In this document: positions 24,827-34,783 of the stretch, one piece after another
How the letters are laid out: the number at the start of each line of letters is the position of its first letter
How positions within the stretch are numbered: the stretch's first letter is position 1
Origin: an uncultured Lachnospiraceae bacterium
Lineage (GTDB): Bacteria; Bacillota; Clostridia; Lachnospirales; Lachnospiraceae
NCBI GenBank assembly: GCA_902800325.1
Contig: CADCDW010000005.1
Coordinates: 7,030 to 69,310, forward strand
Direction: 5' to 3'
Length of the DNA: 62,281 bases
Position numbers and translations under genes: made by a program
Notes under the pieces: generated by a model
Seen by the model: the letters and a program-made list of their open reading frames with translations, nothing else
What the model was told of the DNA's origin: nothing
Database searches by the model: none

Positions 24827-27172
24827 ATGGATTATCCACATAAGTATTTTGAAGATGAGGTCCGAGAGGGATTTTATGTAATGGGACAGATGAAAAGAGT
24901 ATGGGCCGCACAGATAGAGGTCATGCACGAAGTTGATAAGATATGCAGGAGACATAATATAAAATGGTTTGCTGACTGTGGAACCTTACTTGGTGCAGTT
25001 AGACACAGGGGATATATACCATGGGATGACGATATGGATATATGTATGCTACGTGATGATTATAATCGGTTTGTAGAGATAGCATTGGATGAACTCCCTA
25101 AAGGGTATGCAATTCTTAAATTGGATGTAAAAGGTGATCCGTATTACCAATATATAACAAGAGTTACAAATGGTAGACAGTTTGAATTTGATAGGGATTA
25201 TTTGGATAGGTACTATGACTGTCAATATCCTACAGGTGTTGACTTGTTCCCGTTAGAATATTTATCTCCTAATTCAGAATACGAAGCAGAAAGAAAAGTT
25301 ATAGCCAGGGAAGTATTTGCATATGCCGATACGGTAACTGAGGAAAATGAAGATGATCCTGATTTTAAGGATCTTGTTTCAGAAGTAGAGCAACTATGTA
25401 ATGTTACTATAGATGAGGAAATGCCTACTAAGCAAAGGATGTTTATAGCTGCAGAGACATTGTTTAAATTATATGGTTCACAAGGAGCCGAACACGTAGT
25501 GCTTATGCCATATTGGCTCAAGGACAGTAGTCATAAGTATCCTATAGAATCATTTAGAGAATCGATTATGTTGCCTTTTGAACATACGGAAATTCCTGTG
25601 CCTATAGAGTATGATAGGGTACTACGTATCGAATATGGCGATTATATGAAGCCTGTTAATGCGGGCGGTATGCACGATTATCCTTTTTTTGAAGCGTTGG
25701 AAAATATGCTGATAGATAGGATTGATAAGTATTATTTTAGATATAAATTTAAACCTGATGATTTGGAAAATTCTGAAAGAAAGTCCGGTGACTACACGAA
25801 GAAGCAAGTAGTAAATTATATACAGATGACTAATGAAGCGCACGATGCGATTATACTTATAGTTGCTCAAGGTGATACGAATACTGCATGTGATCTGCTT
25901 GCGGCATGTCAGGAAAGTACAATAAATATAGGTGAGTTGATCGAAAAAACCTATGGTGAAGGTTTTTCTGCAATTTCTATACTCGAAGAGTATTGTGAGT
26001 CTGTATATCAGCTTCATCAGGCTCTTTTAAGTGGCGAGTTTGGAAGCAAGGATGTAGAAGGTATAGCTTCATTTCTTGGCGACATATATGCCAGAATGCA
26101 GGAAGTGCTGGAAACAGATATTATAAATCGTAAAGAAATGGTATTTATACCTTATAGATCAGATTATTGGAGTTGCATGGAAGGGTTATGGAAAAAGGCA
26201 AAAGAAGAAGGTATATATGATGTATATGTTGTTCCTATACCATATTATAAGAAAACTGCCAGAAGTGAACTTTCTGATATGTATTATGATATAGATGAAT
26301 ATCCTGATTGTGTCGAGCTTGTGGATTACAAAAGCTACGATTTTATGAGACGTCATCCCGATATCATAGTTACACATTGTCCATTTGATCAATGTAATTA
26401 CACCATAAGTTTAAGTGCAGAACATTATTCTAAAAACTTGAAAAAGTTTACAGAGAAGCTTATATACGTTTCTCCATATGTAATAAATGAGATTGGTCTT
26501 GATAAGACCGGTAAAGCATGGAAGACTTTAGATTTCTTTTGTGCAGTACCCGGAGTTGTTCATAGTGATGAGATATTGGTTCAATCAGCGCAGATGAGAG
26601 AAACCTATATTGAAAGACTTACTGATATGTCGGGTGAGGATTACAGGAGTGTATGGGAGGACAGAGTAAAAGTGCTGTCTGATAAGATAGGTGAAGCCTG
26701 TATAAGTGAAGAAGTGAAAGAAAAATCGGTTGATGAAAAGTCTGTTAAATTGGCAAATCTTTCTGATGAGTGGAGAAAGATAATTTATAAACCGGATGGA
26801 ACATACAAAAAGATAGTTCTCTATAATGTCGGTATAGCTTATATGGCTCAGTACGGGGAAAAAGTTATAGATAAGATTATTAACTCTCTTGAAATTTTTA
26901 AAAATGCAAAGGGCGATATAGCTCTTATATGGTATGCTAATCCACATCTTATGAGGGTATTAAAAAGGGTAGACTTAAAGTTGAGAGATAAGTATAATAA
27001 GGTTGTAGAAAAATATAAATCTGAAGGTTGGGGCATATATGATGAGTCACGGAATTACAATGATCTTATAGATATAAGCGATGCATTTTACGGAGATCCG
27101 GGCAATATACCTCACGTGTTCAGACAAAAGAAAAAGCCGGCTATGATTGAGGCGATAGATATACTTAATTAA
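24827..27172 (+). CDS. LicD-family phosphotransferase fused to GT-like domain
   Basis: 781 residues. ATG 24827 is chosen because ACGGAGGG precedes it and the upstream frame crosses the flagellin terminator. Residues 1-300 are a LicD domain: WFADCGTLLGAVRH (47-60) and PWDDDMDI (65-72) give the nucleotidyltransferase-fold Asp residues. About 300-440 is a helical linker; about 440-781 resembles the CDP-glycerol glycerophosphotransferase/GT-B fold (HPDIIVTHCPFDQCNY; LIYVSPYVINEI; VHSDEILVQS). LicD proteins move phosphocholine or phospho-polyols from CDP donors onto glycans. Being the first gene after flagellin suggests flagellin modification. A paralogue with the same architecture is at 51240. 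Confidence 0.8.
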   Translation: MDYPHKYFEDEVREGFYVMGQMKRVWAAQIEVMHEVDKICRRHNIKWFADCGTLLGAVRHRGYIPWDDDMDICMLRDDYNRFVEIALDELPKGYAILKLDVKGDPYYQYITRVTNGRQFEFDRDYLDRYYDCQYPTGVDLFPLEYLSPNSEYEAERKVIAREVFAYADTVTEENEDDPDFKDLVSEVEQLCNVTIDEEMPTKQRMFIAAETLFKLYGSQGAEHVVLMPYWLKDSSHKYPIESFRESIMLPFEHTEIPVPIEYDRVLRIEYGDYMKPVNAGGMHDYPFFEALENMLIDRIDKYYFRYKFKPDDLENSERKSGDYTKKQVVNYIQMTNEAHDAIILIVAQGDTNTACDLLAACQESTINIGELIEKTYGEGFSAISILEEYCESVYQLHQALLSGEFGSKDVEGIASFLGDIYARMQEVLETDIINRKEMVFIPYRSDYWSCMEGLWKKAKEEGIYDVYVVPIPYYKKTARSELSDMYYDIDEYPDCVELVDYKSYDFMRRHPDIIVTHCPFDQCNYTISLSAEHYSKNLKKFTEKLIYVSPYVINEIGLDKTGKAWKTLDFFCAVPGVVHSDEILVQSAQMRETYIERLTDMSGEDYRSVWEDRVKVLSDKIGEACISEEVKEKSVDEKSVKLANLSDEWRKIIYKPDGTYKKIVLYNVGIAYMAQYGEKVIDKIINSLEIFKNAKGDIALIWYANPHLMRVLKRVDLKLRDKYNKVVEKYKSEGWGIYDESRNYNDLIDISDAFYGDPGNIPHVFRQKKKPAMIEAIDILN

Positions 27173-27284
27173 TATTTCAATTGTTTTAGATATATTTTTT
27201 TGATTATCTAAATGGATGCAGATATAAAAATATATCGGGAGATATAATGACAAAGTTCTAATATTGAGATAGGAGAATTTGTAT

Positions 27285-28460
27285 ATGAATATCCTATATG
27301 TCGATTATGAGATGTATGGCAAGGAAGATATTATAGAAGCTTTTATGATGCTGGGGCACAATGTATATTCAACAGATGTTCCGGTTTTATATGAAAATGA
27401 CAAGAATATGCTTCGTGAGAAACTTTGTGAAGATATGTCGGGAGCGAGTTGTGAGGTTTGTTTTACATCTAATTATCATCCGGAGGTTTCGGAGCTTGCA
27501 GATAAGCTTGGCATGAAGTATATATCATGGACTTATGACAGTCCACTTATAGCATTATATCATCCGTCTATACTTAATGAATGTAATTATGTATTTATTT
27601 TTGATAGTGCAGAGGTTGCAAAGCTAAAAAGTTATGGGGTTAAGCACGTTTATTATATGCCACTTGGCATCAATCCTGACAGGCTTGATAAGATAAGTAT
27701 AAGCAGGAAGGATGAGGAGACATTTAAGGCTGATGTATCTCTTGTTGCCTCGCTTTATAATGAAAAGCATAATCTTTATGACAGGATGAGCGAAAGACTT
27801 GATGAGCATACAAAAGGTTACCTTGAGGGCGTTATGAATGCACAGGCAAATATGTTTGGAGTAAATATAATAGATGAGGTTTTTTCTCAAAATGCCGGGA
27901 TTGTTGCAAAGATGTATAAAGCTATGCCGTACAGTATAGAAGAAGGATGCCTGGAGGGACTGCCTTATGTATATGCCAATTATTTTATATGTCGTAAAGT
28001 AGCTTATATGCAGCGTATGACATTTATCAGGGAGATTTCAAAAAGATTTGAGATGAAAGTATATACGCCGGGGGATTTATCTGATATAAAAACCGTAAAG
28101 GCTATGGGGACGGTTGATTATAAGACAGATATGAATAAGGTTTTTAAGCTTTCAAAGATTAATCTTAATGTTACGCTTCCGTCAATTCATACAGGTATAC
28201 CTCTTAGGGCGATGGATATAATGGGTGCAGGAGGATTGCTCTTATCGAACTGGCAGAAGGATTTTGATGGATTATTTGAAAATGGTGTTGATTATGCTGC
28301 ATTTACAAGTCTTGATGATGCATTATTTCAGATTGAATATTTTCTGGAACATGAGGATGAAAGAGTTTATATTGAAGAAAATGCAAGGCGGAAGATGAGA
28401 GATGGCTTTGACGTGGTAAGACTGCTTCAGCAGATGTCGGAGATAATTGAAACTGAATGA
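27285..28460 (+). CDS. CgeB-like glycosyltransferase (DUF3880 type)
   Basis: 391 residues from ATG 27285, 9 nt after AGGAG; a TTG two codons earlier is less likely. The N-terminal half has the DUF3880 pattern MKYISWTYDSPLIALYHPS with YVFIFDSAEVAKLKSYGV and YYMPLGINPDRL. The C-terminal half (VDYKTDMNKVFKLSKINLNV; HTGIPLRAMDIMGAGGLLLS) is the nucleotide-sugar-binding GT-B domain of the CgeB/maturation-of-spore type. Such enzymes occur often in flagellin glycosylation islands. Two terminator-like hairpins follow. Confidence 0.82.
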   Translation: MNILYVDYEMYGKEDIIEAFMMLGHNVYSTDVPVLYENDKNMLREKLCEDMSGASCEVCFTSNYHPEVSELADKLGMKYISWTYDSPLIALYHPSILNECNYVFIFDSAEVAKLKSYGVKHVYYMPLGINPDRLDKISISRKDEETFKADVSLVASLYNEKHNLYDRMSERLDEHTKGYLEGVMNAQANMFGVNIIDEVFSQNAGIVAKMYKAMPYSIEEGCLEGLPYVYANYFICRKVAYMQRMTFIREISKRFEMKVYTPGDLSDIKTVKAMGTVDYKTDMNKVFKLSKINLNVTLPSIHTGIPLRAMDIMGAGGLLLSNWQKDFDGLFENGVDYAAFTSLDDALFQIEYFLEHEDERVYIEENARRKMRDGFDVVRLLQQMSEIIETE

Positions 28461-28524
28461 TAATAAAGGCGGCAAAGAGGTAATGGGAGTGTTGCATACT
28501 TACTAAATATATGCAGATAGAAAA

Positions 28525-28585
28525 AGAGCATCTCCTAAAAGATGCTCTTCTGTTGACTGATGCTTAGCATCAGTCTGCTTTATTA
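28525..28585. terminator. tandem hairpins between convergent genes
   Basis: AGAGCATC/GATGCTCT (28525-28549) is followed by GACTGATGC-TTA-GCATCAGTC (28555-28575). T-rich sequence follows on the plus strand and A-rich sequence flanks for the minus strand, so it can stop both the glycosyltransferase and the toxin-like gene. Confidence 0.75.
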
Positions 28586-28683
28586 GATTTTCCTTAATTT
28601 ACGCATAGCGTAAACAATACTGATGATGAAATTAATCATCTTAGTAAACAGTATAGTATCATTTTTGGCTTTTGATGTCAATA

Positions 28684-29415
28684 TTATACCTGTAAATTTT
28701 TGTTTATCGCTTTAATTACTTGTGCGAAACATTCTTCGGTTGCAATGCCGATTTTATGGCTGTCTATTCTTTTTCTGTCTATTTCTCTAATATGCATGAC
28801 ATTAATAAAACCATATATTCCATTTCTTGAGTCCTCAAGTTTTAACGGGATTTCATATTGCCCCAAATATTTGAGCTCAGAACCATTACGCCCATGCTTT
28901 TCAATGAAATATTTTTTTACACTTTTATCATAATGCAGAGGACTTTTTTGATGAGTAGTTACAGGAGCAATTATTGTTGTATTGCCTTTTCTGTTTCCTG
29001 TATTATTCTGCAATATTATAACGGGTCTTCTTCCATTTTGTTCGCTGCCTATGTTTTCGCCTAAGTTTGCGTAAAAAATTTCTCTTTGCGCAACAGTATA
29101 TTTTCTTCCGGAATTGTTTATCTTATGCTTTAAATTTATCCATGATAGTCGGTCAATACTTTGTTGCAACTTCTTGTTATATATATCGTCATTATTTGTT
29201 CTGATGAATATACTTTTAGATAACCTTTTTAATTCTTTTAATAATCGATTTTCTAAAGCTTTGTTTTGGCTTTCCTTTGAAATGAATTGAATTCTTTTAA
29301 TTATATTATTCAAAAAATCTTCAACAATGACAACTTTTTTTTCATCATACCTATTAGTGGTATTCACAAATTCTCTTAATTGACTTATGACTTGACTGTA
29401 AAGTTTATCTATCAT
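28684..29415 (-). CDS. PemK/MazF-type endoribonuclease with N-terminal extension
   Basis: 243 residues, about twice the size of a bare MazF. The C-terminal 120 residues show the PemK/MazF fold: QREIFYANLGENIGSEQNGR with RPVIILQN, then TTIIAPVTT and YGFINVMHIREIDRKRI. The N-terminal 110 residues are helical and charged (NNIIKRIQFISKESQNKALE) without a known family. GGAGGTG precedes the start. Family members cut mRNA at short motifs and normally pair with a small antitoxin; none is visible next door, and the gene stands alone against the direction of the island. The extension might bind RNA or act as a fused antidote. Confidence 0.8.
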   Translation of the reverse strand: MIDKLYSQVISQLREFVNTTNRYDEKKVVIVEDFLNNIIKRIQFISKESQNKALENRLLKELKRLSKSIFIRTNNDDIYNKKLQQSIDRLSWINLKHKINNSGRKYTVAQREIFYANLGENIGSEQNGRRPVIILQNNTGNRKGNTTIIAPVTTHQKSPLHYDKSVKKYFIEKHGRNGSELKYLGQYEIPLKLEDSRNGIYGFINVMHIREIDRKRIDSHKIGIATEECFAQVIKAINKNLQV

Positions 29416-29667
29416 ATTGCACCTCCGACGTGTTTTTACATTATACTACAGATGGTTTCTATTATCAACGAATTTTTTGTTTGCCTTTTTGGGTTTAAAA
29501 TACTTAATTTATGTGATATAATTCAATAGAATAATTAATTATGGGAAAAAGATCGGATTTATGAAAAATGACGACAATATATATGGTGTATTATGCCGTT
29601 TAAAAGATGAATGCAGTTAAAGTAAAATATTGCATTTTTATCGAAAAAAGACAAGGGGGATAAGGTT

Positions 29668-30330
29668 ATGGATTTTGAATTAACAGCATCTATGATGTGC
29701 GCCAATTTTGGCAATCTGGAGCATGAGGTAAGAGAACTTGAAGTGGGTGGCATAGATTCATTTCATATAGATATAATGGATGGTCGATATGTGCCGAATT
29801 ATGCTATGTCATTAAATGACATGAAATATATAGCAGGGGCGACAAAAAAACCTCTTGATGTTCATCTTATGATAGAACATCCTCAAACCCACATTGATAT
29901 TTTTTTAAGAAATTTAAGAAAAGGAGATACTGTATATATACATCCCGAAGCAGAGTATCATCCGTCAACTACTCTTAAAGCGATTATCGATGCAGGTATG
30001 ATACCGGGTATAGCTATCAATCCCGGTACAAGTATCGAGACGGTTATGGAGATGCTTCGTATAGTAGATAAGGTACTGGTTATGTCTGTCAATCCGGGAA
30101 ATGCAGGTCAGATGTATCTTCCTTATGTAGGTAACAAGGTTGAAAGACTCCTTAAGATAAAGGAGGATATGAATTTCGAGGTATACTGGGACGGCGCTTG
30201 CAGTGCTGAGAAGATAAAGGAATTTGCACCTATGGGTGTAAAGGGCTTTGTGCTTGGTACGACTCTTTTGTTTGGCAAAGGAAGACCTTATGGGGATATA
30301 CTTAAGGATGTAAGAGCGTTGGATATATAA
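29668..30330 (+). CDS. ribulose-phosphate 3-epimerase family protein
   Basis: 220 residues, a complete TIM barrel of the Rpe family. Metal and catalytic positions are kept: HIDIMDGRYVPN, DVHLMIEHP, and Asp in WDGACS. Departures from housekeeping Rpe include TASMMCANFG for the usual ASILSADF and SVNPGNAGQ for VNPGFGGQ, suggesting a different ketose or pentulose phosphate. AAGGGGG precedes the ATG. It is followed 70 bp later by a GatD-like dehydrogenase, so the two may convert a pentulose or hexulose phosphate towards a polyol phosphate for the cytidylyltransferase at 50327. Confidence 0.85.
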   Translation: MDFELTASMMCANFGNLEHEVRELEVGGIDSFHIDIMDGRYVPNYAMSLNDMKYIAGATKKPLDVHLMIEHPQTHIDIFLRNLRKGDTVYIHPEAEYHPSTTLKAIIDAGMIPGIAINPGTSIETVMEMLRIVDKVLVMSVNPGNAGQMYLPYVGNKVERLLKIKEDMNFEVYWDGACSAEKIKEFAPMGVKGFVLGTTLLFGKGRPYGDILKDVRALDI

Positions 30331-30400
30331 AGATATGAAACGATAATCATGAAAAAGAGTAAATTCAAATGGAGAGAAATCTTCTGTGGGGGATGAATAG

Positions 30401-31450
30401 ATGAAAGCATATGTGTTACATGGAATAAATGATATAAGATACGAAGAGGTTGAAAAGCCTACTGCCAAGGATAACGAGGTTATCGTTGCGGTTAAGGCGG
30501 TAGGGATTTGTGGCTCGGATATACCACGTATATATCAGACAGGGGCGCACGTTCATCCTCTTATACCGGGACATGAATTTTCCGGTCAGGTAGTAGAAGT
30601 TGGTTCCGGAGTTGATAAAAAGTGGCAGGATAAGGCTGTGGGAGTATTTCCTCTTATACCATGCGGAAAGTGTGTGCCATGTCAGAGAAAACAGTATGAA
30701 ATGTGCAGACATTATAATTATCTGGGTTCGCGCTGTGATGGTGGAATGGCAGAATATGTGGCTGTGCCGGAGGATAATCTTATAGAATTGCCTGCTGGAG
30801 TTACCTATGAACAGGCTGCGATGCTCGAGCCGATGGCGGTTGCTGTTCACTGTATGAGAAGAGTAGCTCCGAAAAAGACTGAAAAAGTATTTGTATATGG
30901 TCTTGGCACAATCGGTCTTTTACTTGTTATGTTCTTAAAAGAATCAGGTATAGAAAATCTCTATGTAATCGGCAACAAAGAATTTCAAAAGAAGAATATT
31001 ATTAAATTAGGTATAGATGAAGATAATTACTGCGACAGTAAGACAACGGATGTATCAGGCTGGATTATGGAGAAAACAGATGATATAGGCGCTGACTGTA
31101 TATTTGAATGTATCGGTAAGAACGAAACTATATCAAAGTGTATAGAATGTGCTGCACCGGCAGGTAAGGTTATGCTGGTGGGTAATCCTTACTCCGATAT
31201 GGCACTTGATAAGAATATTTATTGGAAGATACTTAGAAATCAGCTTACAGTTACAGGTACATGGAACTCGTCATTTACACATGAAAAGGATGACGACTGG
31301 CACTACGTGGTTGATAAACTTGATAATGGAGCGGTTAAGCCGGAGGAGTTTATATCACATAGGTTTAAACTCGATGAACTTGAACGTGGAATGGAGATAA
31401 TGCGTGATAAGAGCGAGGACTATGTTAAGGTGATGGGCGTTTTGGGATAA
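30401..31450 (+). CDS. zinc-dependent polyol(-phosphate) dehydrogenase, GatD-like
   Basis: 349 residues, medium-chain dehydrogenase. Catalytic zinc residues lie in VGICGSD and PGHEFSGQVVEVG with a later LEPMAV; the structural zinc loop CGKCVPCQRKQYEMC is intact; the NAD-binding motif is VYGLGTIGLL. Overall it resembles galactitol-1-phosphate 5-dehydrogenase and related polyol-phosphate enzymes. It should interconvert a keto-sugar phosphate and a polyol phosphate with NAD(P)H. Its place after an Rpe-like epimerase and upstream of LicD and IspD-type genes supports polyol-phosphate synthesis rather than sugar catabolism, since no PTS genes are nearby. Confidence 0.85.
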   Translation: MKAYVLHGINDIRYEEVEKPTAKDNEVIVAVKAVGICGSDIPRIYQTGAHVHPLIPGHEFSGQVVEVGSGVDKKWQDKAVGVFPLIPCGKCVPCQRKQYEMCRHYNYLGSRCDGGMAEYVAVPEDNLIELPAGVTYEQAAMLEPMAVAVHCMRRVAPKKTEKVFVYGLGTIGLLLVMFLKESGIENLYVIGNKEFQKKNIIKLGIDEDNYCDSKTTDVSGWIMEKTDDIGADCIFECIGKNETISKCIECAAPAGKVMLVGNPYSDMALDKNIYWKILRNQLTVTGTWNSSFTHEKDDDWHYVVDKLDNGAVKPEEFISHRFKLDELERGMEIMRDKSEDYVKVMGVLG

Positions 31451-31475
31451 GCTTTAGGTATGCAATAACAGATGA

Positions 31476-31622
31476 TTCGAAAGAGTTATCCTACAATTTA
31501 ATTTTACATTTGAAATGGCTTGGAAAGCGATTCAGGAAATGTTGCGAACAGAAGGCATTTCAGAAGCGAGCACAGGCTCGCCAAGGGATATATTAAAGCT
31601 TGCCTATGCACATGGTAATTGA
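31476..31622 (+). pseudogene. remnant of HI0074-family nucleotidyltransferase partner
   Basis: The frame reads LQFNFTFEMAWKAIQEMLRT then GSPRDILKLAYAHGN and stops. FEMAWK and GSPRDILKLAY are hallmarks of the HI0074/HepT-like substrate-binding family. No start codon or N-terminus is present, and the frame shifts at about 31610 where VIEDR continues in the next frame. It is a dead fragment between two island genes. Confidence 0.65.
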
Positions 31623-31791
31623 AGATAGAGCAAAAAAAACGGGAAGAAAACAGATGGAGATATTAAAAGAGTTTAGAAGATCTCAAACCTTTGGTATGCT
31701 GTTTGATCCGGATTTTGAGCTGTGGATGAATGGACCTGATTATATTTCGGATGAATATGATATGGAGATAGAAAGAATGGTTAAAGGATAG
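31600..31791 (+). CDS. small hypothetical protein, possibly remnant
   Basis: 63 residues from a TTG, or 61 from the ATG at 31606. The first residues continue the broken HI0074-type frame; the rest (RRSQTFGMLFDPDFELWMNG then PDYISDEYDMEIERM) looks like a small Lachnospiraceae protein I cannot name. No good ribosome site precedes it. It may be two remnants joined. Confidence 0.3.
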   Translation: MPMHMVIEDRAKKTGRKQMEILKEFRRSQTFGMLFDPDFELWMNGPDYISDEYDMEIERMVKG

Positions 31792-31955
31792 CTTTATACC
31801 GGCATTTGGAAAGCTTGAGGTTGTGTTGAAAAAAGAGTAATGAAGAAAAAAAGACAGAAAGATGTAATGGTTAATTATAATAAAGAATATGCCGGATGAA
31901 GTATTAGGAAAGAATTATCGTAACGTAGATTTAATCGTGCTAAGGAGGCAAAGAT

Positions 31956-33494
31956 ATGCTTAAAACTGTAAATGGAGAGATATTTCATGCAAGTGCAACA
32001 ACGGCAAAGGCTGTATATGAGGTTGCAGTTAACTTTTTTAAAGATGGACACGACAACGATTTGATAGCGATAGATGATTATTGTGATGAGCCTATATATG
32101 TGAGCAAAATAGATGTTATAAATGGAAAAATAGACGAGGATTGTTTTATACATTTTTCACAAAGAATGTTCAAAGATGCAAGGCGTAATAAACATATCAT
32201 GGATGGTGGTATAGTTCCTGCTTTGAATGAATTTGGAGAACCGGTGTGTCTTCTTCAGAAAAAAGAAAAACATGGATATGTTCATTACTATGAAAAAGTG
32301 AAGGGTTTGATTGATACAAGAGTTTTTGAGCTCTATGATAATATAGTATTTCTAAGCATTACAGAACATGCATTTATACTTTTAAAGGATGCTTTAGCTG
32401 ATTATAAAGGAAGAATATTCTGCATAGGAAGAGAGTGGTTGGACTTTGAGCGGCTTTTACCCGGACGCGATAACATTACATATGTTGTGAATGAAAGTGA
32501 GATGCCGACTGATTTAGTCCCTGAAAAAACTATGTACATGGATGAGTTTGCATCATTTATGGCAGGATATGAGGATAGATGTAAAGAAGGATATTTTTCT
32601 TATGATGAGATAATGACCTTGGTTTATTTCTTTTCTATACATAAATCTTATGGAGATGGATATCCTGACAAGTCTTTTTACATTATCAATCCGGTATTTC
32701 CTATGGAAGGTCTTATGTCTATTTGTGATAAGGTTCAATATCCTTATGCTTATGCAGAGGCAAATGGATTTATCCCCGTTATAAGACTAACTCAATCGGA
32801 TGACTCAATGTACTCTGATTATAATGGAGAAGATATATGGTCAAAATTTTTTGTTCAGCCATATGGCGAGGAAACAGGTGAATGGGAGCAGGCTCAGTAT
32901 GTCTGTGAGTTTCCGTTTAGCGTTATAACATTTAGTGACAGATGGCTTATGAGTAGAATCGTAGATATGAAGGTTCCGTCATTTATGAAAACTGATTATA
33001 TAAATGATAAGGTTAAAGAAGAGATAGACAAGCAAAGAGAGGCACTTCCAAATCCAGAAAAAACTATAGGTGTTCTTATAAGAGGAACTGATTATACGAC
33101 ATCACATCTTCCGGGACATCCTATAATGGCATCTCCTGAGCAAGTTATGGAGAAGATAAAAGAGTATGAAGCAACAGGAAAGTATGATGAGATATATCTC
33201 GCAACGGAAGATGAGGATATACTTCAAAGGATGAAGGAACTCTGTGGCGACAGACTTAGATATATAGACCAAAAAAGATTTAGAATCAATCCGGGTGAGC
33301 TTTTATCGGATCAGAAAAAGGAAAGAGAAAATGAGGGATGGCTCAAGGGTAAGGAGTATCTTACCACATTGAAATTTTTGTCTGAATGTAAGGCATTTAT
33401 AGCATCGGGCGGATGTTGCGGAACGACGTGCGCATTAAATTCGGGTAAAGATAATTTTGAGGAAAGCTATGTGTTTGATTTGGGATGCTATTAA
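31956..33494 (+). CDS. NodZ/O-fucosyltransferase-like glycosyltransferase
   Basis: 512 residues, soluble. The C-terminal 200 residues resemble the GT23/O-FucT donor-binding region: TIGVLIRGTDYTTSHLPGHP, then YDEIYLATEDEDILQRMKEL and FLSECKAFIASGGCCGTTCA. The arginine in the IRGTDY motif corresponds to the conserved donor-binding Arg. The N-terminal 250 residues are unassigned and may be an acceptor domain. AAGGAGG precedes the ATG. Fucosyl transfer is inference; any GDP-sugar donor is possible, and no GDP-fucose genes are in the window. Confidence 0.68.
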   Translation: MLKTVNGEIFHASATTAKAVYEVAVNFFKDGHDNDLIAIDDYCDEPIYVSKIDVINGKIDEDCFIHFSQRMFKDARRNKHIMDGGIVPALNEFGEPVCLLQKKEKHGYVHYYEKVKGLIDTRVFELYDNIVFLSITEHAFILLKDALADYKGRIFCIGREWLDFERLLPGRDNITYVVNESEMPTDLVPEKTMYMDEFASFMAGYEDRCKEGYFSYDEIMTLVYFFSIHKSYGDGYPDKSFYIINPVFPMEGLMSICDKVQYPYAYAEANGFIPVIRLTQSDDSMYSDYNGEDIWSKFFVQPYGEETGEWEQAQYVCEFPFSVITFSDRWLMSRIVDMKVPSFMKTDYINDKVKEEIDKQREALPNPEKTIGVLIRGTDYTTSHLPGHPIMASPEQVMEKIKEYEATGKYDEIYLATEDEDILQRMKELCGDRLRYIDQKRFRINPGELLSDQKKERENEGWLKGKEYLTTLKFLSECKAFIASGGCCGTTCALNSGKDNFEESYVFDLGCY

Positions 33495-33670
33495 GGATAA
33501 GTTTTATATGACAAAAACATCTAAAGTAAAGAGGTAGGGTGAAGATTGTCTTTCATCATATTTAGATATATAATATTATGAGGATATCAATAAAGGACAA
33601 TAATAATTTATAGTAAATTTTGCTAAAATATCTGTTTTTGAAGCATCTACGAGAGGAAATAGTTTTAAAT

Positions 33671-34783
33671 ATGAATGAAGAAAAAATATATGTAACAAGA
33701 TCATCGATGCCATCATATGAAGAGTATATAGAAGCGATAAAACCACTTTGGGATAGCCACTGGCTGACTAATATGGGACAATATCATCATAGACTAGAAG
33801 AAGAATTAAGAGACTATTTGAAAGTTCCGGAATTATCACTAATGGTAAACGGACATATGGCTTTAGAAATGGCAATTCAAGCATTTGGTTTTCCAAGAGG
33901 AAGCGAGGTTATCACTACTCCGTTTACATTTATATCTACCACACATGCAATAGTAAGAAACGGACTTCAACCAGTGTTCTGTGATGTAAAAATAGAAGAC
34001 GGAACTATTGATGAAAATAAGATTGAGGATTTAATTAGTGAAAAGACGGTTGCTATAATTCCGGTGCATGTTTATGGGCATGTATGCAATGTGAATACTA
34101 TACAGAAAATTGCAGATAAGTATAATCTAAAGGTTATTTATGATGCGGCTCATGCGTTTGGAGTAGATGTAGATGGTAAAGGAATAGGAAGTTTTGGGGA
34201 TGCTTCTATATTTAGTTTTCATGCTACTAAAGTTTACAATACTATTGAAGGTGGAGCAGTTACATTTAAGGAACATTCGATATATGAGAAATTATATAAT
34301 TTGAAAAATTTTGGAATACGTGGAGAAGAATTGGTCACTGAGGTTGGGGCAAATACTAAAATGAACGAATTTTGTGCAATTATGGGACTTTGTAATTTGA
34401 GAAAAATTGAGTCTTCAATGAAATCTCGGGAAATGGTTATAGACAAATACAGGGGACTTTTGAAGGAAATTGACGGAATCTGTATATTTGATGGAAATTC
34501 AACAGGAACAAAAAACTATTCGTATTTTCCTATTCTTGTCACGGATACATATCCTGGAGGCAGAAATGGGTTGTACAATAGGCTTAAAGATCATGGGATT
34601 TTTTCCAGAAAATACTTTTATCCAGTTACGTCGGATCAGGCTTGTTTTAAAAATAAATATAAGAATATTGATATTTCTAATGCAAGAAAACTATCCGAAC
34701 AGGTTCTTGTGTTACCGCTGTATGAGGAATTATCTGGCGAACAGGTTGAGTTTATTTGTTCAATAATTAAGGGAGGTAGATAA
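33671..34783 (+). CDS. DegT/DnrJ/EryC1 sugar aminotransferase
   Basis: 370 residues from ATG 33671; an upstream in-frame ATG is not supported. PLP-fold motifs are present: NGHMALEMAIQAFGFPRGSE, TPFTFISTTHAIVRNGLQPV with F-C-D-V, VIYDAAHAFGV, and SIFSFHATKVYNTIEGGA with the Schiff-base Lys near residue 186. These enzymes put an amino group on a nucleotide-linked keto-sugar. The stop TAA overlaps the ATG of the next gene by one base, indicating coupling with the ATP-grasp ligase. DNA here is visibly more AT-rich than upstream. Confidence 0.9.
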   Translation: MNEEKIYVTRSSMPSYEEYIEAIKPLWDSHWLTNMGQYHHRLEEELRDYLKVPELSLMVNGHMALEMAIQAFGFPRGSEVITTPFTFISTTHAIVRNGLQPVFCDVKIEDGTIDENKIEDLISEKTVAIIPVHVYGHVCNVNTIQKIADKYNLKVIYDAAHAFGVDVDGKGIGSFGDASIFSFHATKVYNTIEGGAVTFKEHSIYEKLYNLKNFGIRGEELVTEVGANTKMNEFCAIMGLCNLRKIESSMKSREMVIDKYRGLLKEIDGICIFDGNSTGTKNYSYFPILVTDTYPGGRNGLYNRLKDHGIFSRKYFYPVTSDQACFKNKYKNIDISNARKLSEQVLVLPLYEELSGEQVEFICSIIKGGR

